From assembly GCF_002127325.2 (NCBI RefSeq), contig NC_035447.2, forward strand, positions 29,571,249 through 29,635,248: a stretch of 64,000 bases of DNA, written 5' to 3'. A program made the position numbers and the translations under genes. The stretch comes from Helianthus annuus. Lineage: Eukaryota; Streptophyta; Magnoliopsida; Asterales; Asteraceae. The notes beneath the pieces are model-generated. The model saw only the letters and a program-made list of their open reading frames with translations. It was not told the DNA's origin and ran no database searches. This document shows positions 45,501-57,616 of this stretch, one piece after another; position 1 is the stretch's first letter, and each line of letters starts with the position of its first letter.

Positions 45501-46015
45501 AAGAACACATGGTTGCAAATAGTCTAGTAAGTACCATATTGGGAAGCCCCATTAGTGGAGATAGACGTGGGAATCCCCCACTAGTAATATATATTCAAGG
45601 CATGGGAAACCCCCACCATTAGTACCTACATGCATGGGAAGCCCCCAACTAGATGAACATACTCATTACTATTACAAACTTATTTCCTGTGAACTCGCTC
45701 AACTAGTTGTTGATTATTTGCTGCATGCCTTGCAGGACCTTAGGTACATTTTGGAGCTTGCACAGGGAGGAGCAGGTCGTTGTGGGATACGGATCGTGAA
45801 CGATATTTGAACTTATAACTTATATTGGGTTTTTATAGTTATGCTTCCGCTACTTAAAACAAAGTTTGGTTTGAACATCAATCGTATTGATTTGGGTTTT
45901 CGGAACTACTTTAACTATTATATGCTTGTTCAATATGATTGGTGGCTTGATCCTGGTCAGTCACGCCTCCAAGCGGTGGTACTCCGCAGTGTGGGATTTT
46001 GGGGGTGTGACAGAT

Positions 46016-46027
46016 TGGTATCAGAGC
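46016..46027 (+). other. tRNA-iMet primer-binding site of chromovirus C
   Basis: tggtatcagagc starts 3 bp after the 5' LTR. Confidence 0.93.
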
Positions 46028-46316
46028 CATTGGTTATAGAGAACTTGGTTTTAATATGGGAAAACGTTTTTATTAAAACCAGACTATAATCAGAACAGTG
46101 CTCTCAACGATTCACAACAACGCTTCGCTCCACGTGCAAGACTCGACATCTTAGGTAATAAGGTTTATGTTTATTGCCTGTTTGCTAGAATTGTTTAGAA
46201 CTTTGCTCGCATTACGCTTAGATACACATGACTGTATTACATGAGAATACCTACGTGCTTACGCTTTTCTGTCATCGCCCTACTCGCGAACCACTCTCAC
46301 TTACGTTACTTTTACT

Positions 46317-49300
46317 ATGAAGATCATGTCTGGACGGATTAACATGACTCAAGCCCAGCTAGAGGCTCTCGTTCAAGCTCAAGTTGCTGCGGCACTTGCA
46401 GCTGCTCAAGCAGGTAGTATATCCTGCAGTATAGCACACACTAGGATCTTTAGATCCTACATTCCTAAACTAGCCCTTGTATTTAAACTTTGCCCTATTC
46501 GTACACAATAGGTCAACCAGCGCAACAGCAAGTTTGCACTTTTAAGAACTTCATGGACTGTCGTCCAAGTACTTTCAGCGGCACAGAGGGGGCAGTGGGA
46601 CTCCTCCACTGGTTTGAGAAACTAGAGTCAGTTTTCGAGATGTGTGAATGCCCTGAGGCTCGCAGGGTGAAATACGCCACTGGCACGCTAGAAGGAATAG
46701 CACTAACTTGGTGGAACGCCCAAGTTCAGATTCTCGGGTTGGCAGCTGCTAACGCCACCCCATGGAACGATTTCAAGGAACTCATCAAGCGTGAGTACTG
46801 CACAAGGGATGATATCCACAAGTTGGGGAATGAGTTTTATCACTTGAAGATGACGGGGCCAGAGATAGAAGCATACACTAAGCGATCGAATGAACTGGCT
46901 ATTTTGTGTCCTACCATGGTAGACCCTCCGATCAAGCGCATCGAGTTGTACCTCAAGGGTCTAGCCTCAGAAATTCAGAGCCATGTTACATCGGCTAACA
47001 TTGACAACATCCAAGACATCCAGCGTCTTGCTCATCGCCTCATGGATCGGGCGGTGGATCAGAACAAGTTGCCCAAACGCATCAGTGCTACCACTTCAGC
47101 CGCTACTCCCACTACACCCAGTGACAACAAAAGAAAGTGGGATGGGGACTCAAGCAAAGGTTCAGCATTCATTCAATCCCAAGCTCAGCAGCAGAAAACT
47201 GATCACTACCAGAGTCCTGGTCAGCAATCCTCTGGTGGTCATAGACAGAGAAGGTATCAAGGGTTTCACCCTAAGTGTCACAACTGCAACAGGCATCACA
47301 GCGGCCAGTGCAACAAGGGTCGTTGTCAAAGATGTCTCAAGATGGGTCACGAGGCCAAAGACTGTAGGAGCCCACGACCTGCAAATCAGAACCAGCAACC
47401 GCAACAACCAGCTCCACAGAACCCACAGCAGCAGCAGCAGCAGCCACAGCATGGAAATCGGGGATGTTTCCAGTGTGGGGCTGAAGGTCATTTCAAACGT
47501 GATTGTCCCCAGTTGAATCAGAATCGCAACAATAACCAGGGCAACAGGCACAACAACGGGGGAAACAACAACAATGGCAACGAGGCAAGGGGCCGAGCTT
47601 TCGTGCTGGGACGAGGAGACGCAATGAACGATCCCAATGTGGTTATGGGTAAGTTTCTCCTCGACGATATTTATGTGACTGTTTTATTTGATTCGGGTGC
47701 GGATACAAGTTATATTTCTGTGAAAGCCAGTAAATTGTTAAAACGTACATCAACACCCCTAAACACCAAACACGTCGTAGAACTAGCTAACGGTAAGAGT
47801 TTAGAAGCCACGCAAGTAGTCAAGGGTTGTAGTATTGTCTTAGCTGGTCAAGTTTTCTCCATCGACCTTATTCCCATAGTCTTGGGAAGTTTTGATATCG
47901 TCATAGGGATGGATTGGTTATCCCAGCATCAGGCAGAGATTTTATGCAGCGAGAAGATTATTCGCATTCCACGTTCTGGTCAAGAACCTCTCGAAGTTAA
48001 AGGCGACAAGAGTGGTGCTGTTGTTGGCATCATCTCTTTCTTGAAGGCTCAGAAATGCTTACGAAAGGGGCACACTGCCATTCTGGCACTCGTTACCGAC
48101 GCATCAGCAAAGGAAAAGAAATTGGAGGATATTCCAATCGTTCGCGACTACCCTCAGGTGTTTCCTGAAGACTTACCTGGCTTACCGCCTCACCGTCAGG
48201 TCGAATTTCAAATCGAGCTCGCTCCAGGAGCAACACCCATAGCTCGCGCACCATATCGTCTAGCTCCATCAGAATTGGAAGAATTGTCAAAGCAGCTACA
48301 AGAGCTCTTGGAAAAGGGCTTCATACGTCCAAGCTCTTCGCCTTGGGGAGCTCCAGTACTATTTGTGAAAAAGAAAGACGGTACGTTCAGAATGTGCATC
48401 GACTACCGTGAACTCAACAAGGTGACGGTGAAGAACCGTTATCCTCTTCCACGCATAGATGATTTATTCGACCAGTTGCAAGGGTCGTGTTACTACTCCA
48501 AGATAGACTTGAGGTCTGGTTACCATCAGCTGAGGGTCCGGGAGGAGGACGTCTCCAAAACTGCATTCAGAACTCGTTACGGTCACTACGAGTTTCTTGT
48601 CATGCCGTTCGGGTTAACGAACGCACCTGCCGTATTTATGGATCTTATGAACAGGGTGTGCAAACCCTATCTTGACAAGTTCGTCATAGTATTCATCGAC
48701 GACATTCTAATTTACTCCAAGAGTCGGGAGGAACACGAGCAGCATCTACGCCTTATTTTGGAACTCCTACGGAAGGAACAGTTATACGCTAAGTTTTCGA
48801 AATGCGACTTCTGGCTTCGTGAAGTCCATTTCTTAGGCCACGTAGTGAACAAGGATGGGATTCATGTCGATCCATCCAAGGTAGACTCAATCAGAAACTG
48901 GCCTGCACCACGTACGCCAACGGAAATACGCCAATTCTTGGGTTTGGCGGGTTATTACAGACGGTTTATTAAAGACTTTTCAAAGATTGCTCAGCCGCTC
49001 ACATTACTGACACAGAAGGGTGTCACCTACCGTTGGGGAGATCCCCAGGAAACTGCTTTTCAGCACCTAAAGGATAGGCTTTGCAGTGCACCTATCCTCT
49101 CTCTGCCAGAGGGCACGGATGACTTCGTGGTTTATTGTGATGCATCCATTCGGGGACTTGGATGTGTGTTAATGCAGCGCGACAAGGTTATTGCTTATGC
49201 TTCACGTCAACTCAAGATTCACGAACGGAACTACACGACGCACGATTTAGAGCTGGGAGCTGTTGTTTTCGCGATTAAGATATGGCGACACTACCTGTAC

Positions 49301-51049
49301 GGTACCAGGTGCACGATTTACACCGATCACAGGAGCCTCGAGCATATTCTTAAGCAGAAGGATTTGAACATGCGTCAACGACGATGGGTTGAACTACTGA
49401 ACGATTACGAATGCGCTATCAAGTACCATCCAGGCATGGCCAATGTTGTAGCTGACGCTCTCAGTCGAAAAGACACTTTACCACGGCGCGTGCGAGCGCT
49501 ACAGCTTACGATTCAGTCTAGCCTTCCTGCACAGATACGAGATGCTCAGGTAGAAGCATTGAAACCCGAAAATGTCAAAGCTGAAGCCTTACGCGGCTCA
49601 CGACAACGAATGGAACAGAAGGCAGACGGCGCCTACTATGTAACGGGGCGTATTTGGGTCCCACTTTATGGCGGTCTACGCGAACTTGTGATGGACGAGG
49701 CACACAAGTCTCGCTACTCGGTACACCCAGGGTCGGATAAGATGTACCATGACATCAGAACTACTTATTGGTGGCCTAGCATGAAGGCCCACATCGCTAC
49801 TTATGTCGGCAAGTGCTTGACCTGTGCGAGAGTCAAGGTTGAATATCAGAAACCAGCGGGCCTACTTCAGCAGCCTAAGATACCTCAATGGAAATGGGAA
49901 GAAATTTCCATGGATTTCGTTACAGGCCTACCTAGATCCCAGCGTGGGAATGATACTATATGGGTGATCGTGGATCGACTCACCAAGTCTGCACACTTCC
50001 TGGCTATAAAGGAAACGGATAAGTTCTCCACTCTCGCAGACGTTTATCTTAAAGAAGTTGTTTCGAGGCACGGAGTGCCCACCTCCATTATTTCGGATCG
50101 TGATGCACGATTCACGTCAGAACTATGGCAAGCAATGCACAAATCTTTCGGCTCACGGTTAGACATGAGCACAGCATATCATCCTCAGACGGATGGGCAG
50201 TCTGAGCGAACGATTCAAACACTTGAAGACATGCTTAGGGCATGCGTTATTGATTTCGGCAACGGCCGGGAAAAGCACCTCCCTTTGGTGGAGTTCTCAT
50301 ATAATAATAGTTATCACACCAGCATACAAGCCGCTCCATTCGAGGCATTGTACGGGCGTAAATGCCGGTCACCTCTCTGTTGGGCAGAGGTGGGGGATAG
50401 TCAGATCACGGGTCCAGAGATTGTAGTGGACGCCACAGAAAAGATAGCACAGATACGACAACGCATGGCGGCAGCACGCGACCGTCAGAAAGCCTACGCC
50501 GATAAGCGTAGAAAGCCTTTGGAATTTCAGGTCGGGGACCGGGTTTTACTTAAAGTCTCACCCTGGAAGGGTGTAGTTCGTTTTGGCAAACGGGGCAAAC
50601 TGAATCCGCGGTACGTCGGACCATTCGAAATCATAGAAAAGATTGGCAAGGTAGCCTACAAGCTGAACCTACCAGCTGAACTCGGTGCAGTTCACAACGT
50701 CTTTCATGTGTCGAACCTAAAGAAGTGCTTATCAGATGAAACCCTCATCATTCCTTTTAAGGAACTCACTATCGACGAGCGGTTGCAGTTCGTCGAGGAA
50801 CCAGTAGAAATCACGGACCGGGATGTGAAGGTCCTCAAAAACAAGAGAATCCCTCTTGTTCGAGTACGTTGGAACTCCAAACGTGGCCCAGAGTACACCT
50901 GGGAACGCGAAGACAGGATGACAGAAAAGTACCCCCAGTTATTCGGAACCAATGCAACCACTGCTGAGGCTGAAGCTACTACTTCGGAATTTCGGGACGA
51001 AATTCCAGATCAACGGGGGGAGGATGTGACACCCCAGGAAAAGCAGTGA
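46317..51049 (+). CDS. Chromovirus C gag-pol polyprotein, with a candidate intron in gag
   Basis: The first Met candidates are 46317 and 46326 ([19 protein letters not shown]). The frame is interrupted after AAAQAG. A GT-AG intron at 46414-46511 (98 bp) restores it exactly into [13 protein letters not shown], and the frame then runs open to 51049: about 1544 residues in all. Gag core is ~80-220. Zinc knuckles are [14 protein letters not shown] and [14 protein letters not shown] near 310-360. Protease DSGADTSY is near 425. RT has [10 protein letters not shown] near 760. RNase H has YCDAS near 905. The integrase zinc region is near 1095, the core at MDFVTGLP and [10 protein letters not shown], and the chromodomain near 1450-1505 (GPEYTWERE). 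Catalytic residues are intact. Confidence 0.93.
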
Positions 51050-51125
51050 ACGATGCAACTTACCTAGCTTCCTCAGTGAATGCATACCAAATTTCGGGAC
51101 GAAATTTCTTTTTAGTTGGGGATAA

Positions 51126-53376
51126 TGTGACAACTCGTACTTTAGACTTACCGTGTGTAACGTTATATGCTTACGTGAACCATATTATTTGAACGAATAC
51201 ATGATATGTTATGTTTATGTGATATGTGTGTATTATATACTAGTATAGTGAACGAGCCCAAACCACACACTATAACCCGATCGTACAAGACTAACCGGTC
51301 ACACAAGCCCCTTTGGGCCACACCTTGTACGCGGACCCATAGAGCACCCGAGTTGGGTTCGGCCCACTTGTTTTGTACGCAAACAAACACCCATCTAGGG
51401 GTAGTTCTCTCATTTGTCACAAAACACAACACACACAAGAAACCCTAGACTTCTCTCTCTCTCTCTCTCGTTTGCTTGGAACCCGACGGCACAAGACCTT
51501 CCTTGTTCGGATCACCCTTTTCTGCCATTAATCGGTTAGTATGTTTATGTTTGTATTCATGGTTAAAGATATGATTCATATGTGAAATTGCTCATGTTCA
51601 TCGGCTTGTTCTTGATGTTGTATACCGAATGATTTTAATGGATTTGTATGGTTTTTATGATTGGTCATGTTATTGAATGGTACTAGGTGTTAATAGGCTG
51701 CGATTTGATAAATGATATAATTGTTATGTAATCGGCTCTTATGTGTAAGTGTTAATGTTCATATGAATCGGATAGTTTAGAAGTTATAAGATATGTTCAT
51801 AAAAATCGTTATGTTACTGTTCGTATGTTTAGTTAGGGTTCATATGAATTCGTAATAGATTTGCTTGTTTGATCGAATAACACATGGATGGAAACTGTTA
51901 ATCGTTGATTGATTTTGTGCAAGTTTGGAAACCACGAAACTGATTGCATGAAACATGGAAATCTGTTACACGTTGATAGACTTAACACGGTTGCGAGTCG
52001 AGACCGTGGTTGCGAGTCCAGTTGCGACTCGGGACCTCACACCGACACAGCAGCACGAGCCGAGACCACGGTTGCGAGTCCCATTGCGACTCGAAACCGG
52101 ACCATGACAAGCCGAAACCACAGTTGCGAGTCCCATTGCGACTCGAAACCTTCTTGTTGCGACTCGAGATCGCTGGTTGCGACTCGAGACCAGTTATACA
52201 TGCACACTGTTTTGGACTTCTCTTCTGTTGGGCTTAAGTATAGTTGGGCCGGGACTATGCGGATCGCACAACATGTTGTGGATCGCACAACATGTTGGGC
52301 CGATTACTATTGGGGCTATTTTGCTCGCATATGTTGGAAGCATTGTTTGACTGTTATGTGTTTACCATGATATTCACATGTTTGTAACGTGTTAACTTAT
52401 GTGATACGTACGTGCATCATTTGTGTCAAAACCTGATTTGTGTGGTAACCTTGTTAGGACGTGGTTGACCACTTTAGTTCAAGAAACCCTCTTTGTGTAT
52501 CTGCCGAGCAAACCAAGGTGAGTTCACACAGCCAAGGCATGGGATTCCGGGGTTGGGAATTGGGTTGGAACGTTTGATATGGAATGATTACTTGTATTTA
52601 CGCAATCGCTAGATTATAGACCATCGTCCTCAGGATAGTCAGGACACTCACGTAAAACCTACGTGAACTAGTATCTACCATTGTCTCCCGGGTCGGGAGT
52701 ACACTTACGTAAATCCTGCGTAACCTAACACCCACTACTGTCTTCCGGGTCGGAAGGACACTTACGTAAATCCTACGTAAACCCCACGCGTACCACTGTC
52801 CTCGGGGAAGGGCACTCACGTAAATCCTGCGTGACCTAGTACGTATCCCTGTTCTCGGATTAAGAAGAACACATGGTTGCAAATAGTCTAGTAAGTATCA
52901 TATTGGGAAGCCCCATTAGTGGAGATAGACGTGGGAATCCCCCACTAGTAATATATATTCAAGGCATGGGAAACCCCCACCATTAGTACCTACATGCATG
53001 GGAAGCCCCCAACTAGATGAACATACTCATTACTATTACGAACTTATTTCCTGTGAACTCGCTCAACTAGTTGTTGATTATTTGCTGCATGCCTTGCAGG
53101 ACCTTAGGTACATTTTGGAGCTTGCACAGGGAGGAGCAGGTCGTTGTGGGATACGGATCGTGAACGATATTTGAACTTATAACTTATATTGGGTTTTTAT
53201 AGTTATGCTTCCGCTACTTAAAACAAAGTTTGGTTTGAACATCAATCGTATTGATTTGGGTTTTCGGAACTACTTTAACTATTATATGTTTGTTCAATAT
53301 GATTGGTGGCTTGATCCTGGTCAGTCACGCCTCCAAGCGGTGGTACTCCGCAGTGTGGGATTTTGGGGGTGTGACA
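51126..53376 (+). repeat. 3' LTR of chromovirus C
   Basis: About 99.5 percent identical to the 5' LTR by eye. It carries the same palindromic and tandem arrays and is followed by ttaaa. Confidence 0.95.
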
Positions 53377-53456
53377 TTAAACCCGATAAGACATTTTTTT
53401 TGTCAGCCTTACCCAAAATAGCCCATTTTGTACCAACCCGACTCAAAACAAACCAT

Positions 53457-54005
53457 TAGGGCTGCAAATGAACCGAACGAACACGAACACGAACAGGACC
53501 TTGTCCGTGTTCGTTTGTTAAGAAATATATGTGTTCGCGAACTGTTCACGAACACTTATCGAACGAGAGTTTATGTTTGTGTTCGTTTCTTAAGGAAATG
53601 AACTTGTTCGTGTTCGTTTGTGTTTGTTTGTTAATTTTAGGCAACGAACACCAATGAGCACAAACTAATGTTTATGAGCACAAATGGAAACAGACGAAGA
53701 TAAACAATCATTCATGAACAAAATATATAATACACTGACACTTATTAGATATTTAATTTGTCGGAATTTTGAAGTATTTAAATACATACAAAAACTAAAA
53801 ACACTAATTAACTATCGAACACGTTACCGAACGTTCACGAACATAAACGAACGAACACGATCTCTGTTCATGTTTGTTCATTTAAGTAAACGAACGAAAT
53901 TTCTTGTTCGTGTTCGTTTGTTTAATAAACGAACGAACACAAACGAACTTCCCGCCGAACAGTTCACAAACTGTTCATCGAATGTTTGGTTCGTTTACAG
54001 CCCTA
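53457..54005. mobile_element. hAT MITE, TSD caaaccat
   Basis: It starts tagggctgcaaatgaacc and ends ggttcgtttacagcccta. The perfect 8-bp duplication caaaccat is at 53449-53456 and 54006-54013. The interior is built of gaacgaacac words. The same family, in the opposite orientation, lies at 62266-62762. It is inserted about 40 bp inside intron 2 from exon 2 of the WAT1-related gene. Confidence 0.93.
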
Positions 54006-54445
54006 CAAACCATCTTAACCTTAAAAAAAAGTTGTTACATGGCTTACCCTAAAAGGCCAAGGATAAAGAATCTGAAAAGAATGCCGAAACTGAGTGGACG
54101 GTTAGCGTTTCTGTAAAAGGTCAAACTATTATAATTGATCCTTCATCTTCATGCAATAAGATCGAAAAAATAAAAATAAAAATGGATTTTGTTGGCAAAC
54201 CTGAAGAAACCGATAATGAAAAATGGAAGCAGTATCAAGATGCCAAGAGCATCATGGTAAACAATATAAACAATGCTGGACATACCATCATTCATGGCTG
54301 CTTTGACTATGGTCAACACACTCATATCCAAGCATGTGATCATCAACATAGCAACAAAGGGTATCACCTCCTTCATCCATGACCATGCTTCATCACTTTT
54401 TTCGGTTGTCATATTGATCTTTTCCAGAGTCAAACTGAAAGTCAA

Positions 54446-54870
54446 CGTAGGGATTGAATGTCTCCAGTATTTTTAGATTTATCACATGGTTTAAATATAG
54501 AATATCAAGATTTGAAACTAATGCAACATGTAAGCATTAATATTTCATATCAACTTGTATAACAATATAATAAAGAAAGTTGGTGATAGTTTTTAATGTG
54601 TCAAGGCATCATCCTTACCTACTCCAAAAAATAGATTTCAGAACATTCGAATTTATAAAAAAAAAAAAAAATCAAGGAAATTGTTAGAACAAAATATGAC
54701 TCATATTATTATTAACTTAAATAGTTAAAATACTTTATGGTAATATAAATAGTTTTGATACTTAACTTACATTTGTATAAACTACATACAATGAAAAGGA
54801 ACACGATTTACATATGTGATACACCGGTTGAGCAATTTAAGATATAAATCTATATATAATATATTAAAAA
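54446..54870 (-). other. 5' flank / promoter region of the WAT1-related gene
   Basis: AT-rich sequence directly upstream of the first exon, with no bounded element. A fold-back MITE sits 425 bp upstream of the start. No TATA box was chosen. Confidence 0.45.
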
Positions 54871-55417
54871 GGCAAATTGGAAAATTATAATCCAATCTTT
54901 CTGAAATTGGCCAATAATAATCCTAAATCAGTTATTAGCCAATAATAATCCGACCTCGTCCATTTTTTTTTGTAAAATAGTCCGCCGTTAAAATAGCTTA
55001 ACGGAGTTAAGTTTTTTTTTTTTTTTTTTCCGAATTACAAACCGATGTTTTAGGGCTTTTGATCAGAACGAGGATACGGGTCGATTGATGTAAAACTTAC
55101 CTCAAAATACTGCCCCCAACCCACGAAAACGATGCTTCAATTCGGGTATTTAACTTCCAATTAACAAAATTCAAGTCATTTCGAACACAATTTCGAGGTA
55201 AGTTTTACATCAATCGACTCATATCCCCGTTCTGATCAAAAGCCCTAAAACATTGGTTTGTAATTCAGAAAAAAACTTAACTCCGCTAAGCTTATTATAA
55301 CGGCGGTCTATTTTACAAAAAAAATTGGACGAGATCGGATTATTATTGGCTAATAACTGACTTGGGATTATTATCGGCCAATTTCAGAAAGATGGGATTA
55401 TTGTTTTCCAATTTGCC
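54871..55417. mobile_element. Fold-back Mutator-type MITE, TSD tattaaaaa
   Basis: The two halves are inverted copies over about 230 bp each (ggcaaattggaaaa at the left, its inverse at the right). Spacing is small and the flanks are a perfect 9-bp duplication, tattaaaaa (54862-54870 and 55418-55426). The inner part includes the inverted pair gtaagttttacatcaatcga. A transcript across it would form a long hairpin. Confidence 0.88.
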
Positions 55418-55426
55418 TATTAAAAA

Positions 55427-56331
55427 GCGATAAATAAAATTCACATTACAATAAAGACCAAAAAATAAAAATTCAAATAACAATTCACACAGATTTAAAA
55501 AAGATTTAAAGAAATCATAAAATATTTGTTGTTTGATAGGTAACATTACTTTCTTTGTCTAGTATCATTAATTTTATTCCATAAACAATATCAATTAAAC
55601 TTTGAATAAGATGAGATGACTAACCAATTACAAAACCGATTAACCAAAAGTTGTAACTAAACAACTATTTTTGATTGTTGAATTATTTATAATTTACATG
55701 ACGAATTGATACGTACATAGAAACATACTTACTATAAGAATAAAAGCTAATAAACAGACTGTCAACCCCAACATAGTATACTTACATAGAAACATACTTA
55801 CTCTCCACATAGGTGACTCGAGTGTATGAACAAATTGATTCTTACTTACTAGTTAGGTGTGTGTGTTTTTTTCTATTGTTTTAACAGTTGATAATAATGA
55901 AATACAATATTAAATCTATATATGGATTTTACCTCATGGAACCCATCGCGATATTGTATCGTAAAAGACCACCACCACTAATTGCCACCTTGTACCACCT
56001 TGGTGGTATCACGCTTTCATCGATTCTCTTCCCAATATATTTTTCTTTTGTTTTCTTTTCTCTTAGACAGAATCATACATATTGACATGCTAGATACATT
56101 CAAAACAACTAGCAGGTGGCAATTAAATTTGATACGTGGCTATGTCTACAGGCCCTTTGGAATATTCATATGCATCACATAATAATTTGGATGATGTCTT
56201 CGTACTTTGGATAAATTTTATTTATATATAATAAGAATAATAACTAGGGTTAGAGGTATGCCCGCGATTCGCAAATGGCAAACGATTAAGTTATATAATT
56301 AAGTTGGTATTGGTTCGTTATTATACATCTT
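55427..56331. other. AT-rich intergenic DNA
   Basis: No gene was found. A direct repeat, acatagaaacatacttact, occurs at about 55716 and 55785. Confidence 0.5.
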
Positions 56332-57030
56332 TCTATACTAATAAACAAAAATCCTTTTTGGACACATGTCATTATCGTAATTTCTCACCCTTATTTTTTT
56401 TATTTATCTCTTTTATTAAATAATAATAATAATAATAAAAATACTAATATTAAACATCAATTTAACTAAATCTATTTATCTCTTTTGTTTAATTGATTTC
56501 TTTTTTAACTCTAAAGTTTCAATCTTTGGCAATTTAAGTCTAAAGTTTCAATCTTTGGTATTTTAACCCCCTTGATTAATTTGATTTTTCACTTATAATT
56601 CAAAAGTTTTCATCTTTTCACAATTTTACCCCTTTAATTTTTTTTTACTTTTAACCCAAAGCTTTTCATCTTTTGCAATTTAATCTCAACACTTTTTTTT
56701 ACTTTCAACTTTAGTCTCTTATATACTTTTCATCTTTCATAAGTTCTCCGTACGTATCGTTCTAAATTTATGACTTAACACGCCGCAACATGCGTGTGGG
56801 GTTCAACGTTTTTTCAATCTATTTTTTTCCTGTTTGACATGTCCGTTGCAGCGCGTCTATTTTTCCCCGTTTGATAGGTCTGTCGCAACGTGCGAGTCAG
56901 AGATCGACTTAGTTAATTTTTTCTCGGTTAAACACACAGGCTCGTGATTATGTGAGAAACATTTGCCTTTCATCTAACATGATATATAACTAAAGAATCC
57001 CTGCCGCATTGCGGCGGGTGGTAATTCTAG
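56332..57030 (+). mobile_element. Non-autonomous Helitron
   Basis: It begins tctatactaataaac and ends in ctag followed by t. The hairpin word ccgcattgcgg stands about 12 bp before the end, as expected of plant Helitrons (TC start, CTRR end, no target duplication). It has no Rep/helicase ORF. It contains near-repeated tctaaagtttcaatctttgg phrases around 56510-56560. Confidence 0.68.
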
Positions 57031-57616
57031 TGCTATAATATAAAATGATTTACTTCGTTAAAAATATTATAGTTGTTATTGTAAAACATTCAACATTGAT
57101 TAATGATTATTTAAAACACGTAATAGCAAGTCATAAGCTTTGAATCAACCAAATCATGCCCCGATCACCTATTCCGCTGCGGGTCGGGGTGTGACATGTT
57201 TTTCGATCCGATTTCGACTGCGAATATTAAAACTCGATTACGAAGCTAAATATATCATAATATTTCAGTTTTCAAGATAATAGACGAGTATGATGCTTCG
57301 GTTTCGTTGTCTGTGCGTTCTTACTGTCGTGTTTTTCATTCATGTATGCGTTTTCTGACGTTTGGAAGTAGGATAATTCACCACAAAACAATTCATGTGT
57401 TTAATATATACATATAAAACTCGTATTTTTCAGCGTTGTCAGTGTTTCATCCGGTGTCAGTTCGTTGCCATTTAACGCTCGTCAGGTTTCCCGCAAATCA
57501 TCATTCGCGTATTGTAAAGCCAAAAAGACGTTCCTAGGCATTCCAAAGGCCTGATTAAGTTATTTTGCGTCTTAACACACTACTTATAATTGTTTTAATG
57601 TTTATTATGCGCGTAA
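57031..57616. other. Intergenic DNA with a possible LTR end
   Basis: The word gcgggtcggggtgtgaca at 57178-57195 looks like a gypsy LTR 3' end, but no start or partner was found. Confidence 0.35.

Larger units (their letters stand above)
43766..46012 (+). repeat. 5' LTR of chromovirus C
   Basis: It runs from tgtgacaactcg to gggggtgtgaca. It contains inverted gcgagtc/gactcgc words at 44630-44830 and a tandem array at 45240-45500. Confidence 0.95.
43766..53376 (+). mobile_element. Complete Ty3/gypsy chromovirus (element C), TSD ttaaa
   Basis: The 9.6-kb element has 5' LTR 43766-46012 and 3' LTR 51126-53376, is flanked by a perfect ttaaa (43761-43765 and 53377-53381), and carries an iMet PBS and an uninterrupted gag-pol. 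The LTRs differ by about eleven substitutions and a CT-repeat length change by eye, about 0.5 percent, so insertion is recent. It lies in intron 2 of the WAT1-related gene on the opposite strand. A chromodomain at the integrase end and LTR style suggest the Tekay/Del group. Confidence 0.97.
30338..54445 (-). pseudogene. WAT1-related (EamA/UMAMIT) transporter gene split by transposons
   Basis: Seven exons on the minus strand join in phase: 54445-54201 (start 54445 or 54412), 54110-54048, 36866-36750, exon 4 (36545-36530 plus 32043-31846), 31769-31611, 31277-31126 and 30512-30338. Together they give about 374 residues, the usual length for plant WAT1-related carriers with ten membrane helices and two EamA domains. 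Family marks include [16 protein letters not shown] (exon 3), FYKGPEI (exon 4) and WCLEKKGPVFVAMFSPLSI (exon 6). All junctions are GT-AG and no internal stop or frameshift was found. The only break seen is a 4.5-kb copia element in exon 4. Intron 2 is about 17.2 kb and full of transposons. By family, relatives export auxin or amino acids; the substrate here is unknown. The insertion is expected to abolish the product unless it is spliced out. Confidence 0.88.

Noticed and set aside
47162..47551. Minus-strand Leu-rich ORF as a membrane protein
   Set aside because: Antisense to the Gln/Asn-rich gag linker; poly-Gln codons read backwards give Leu runs.
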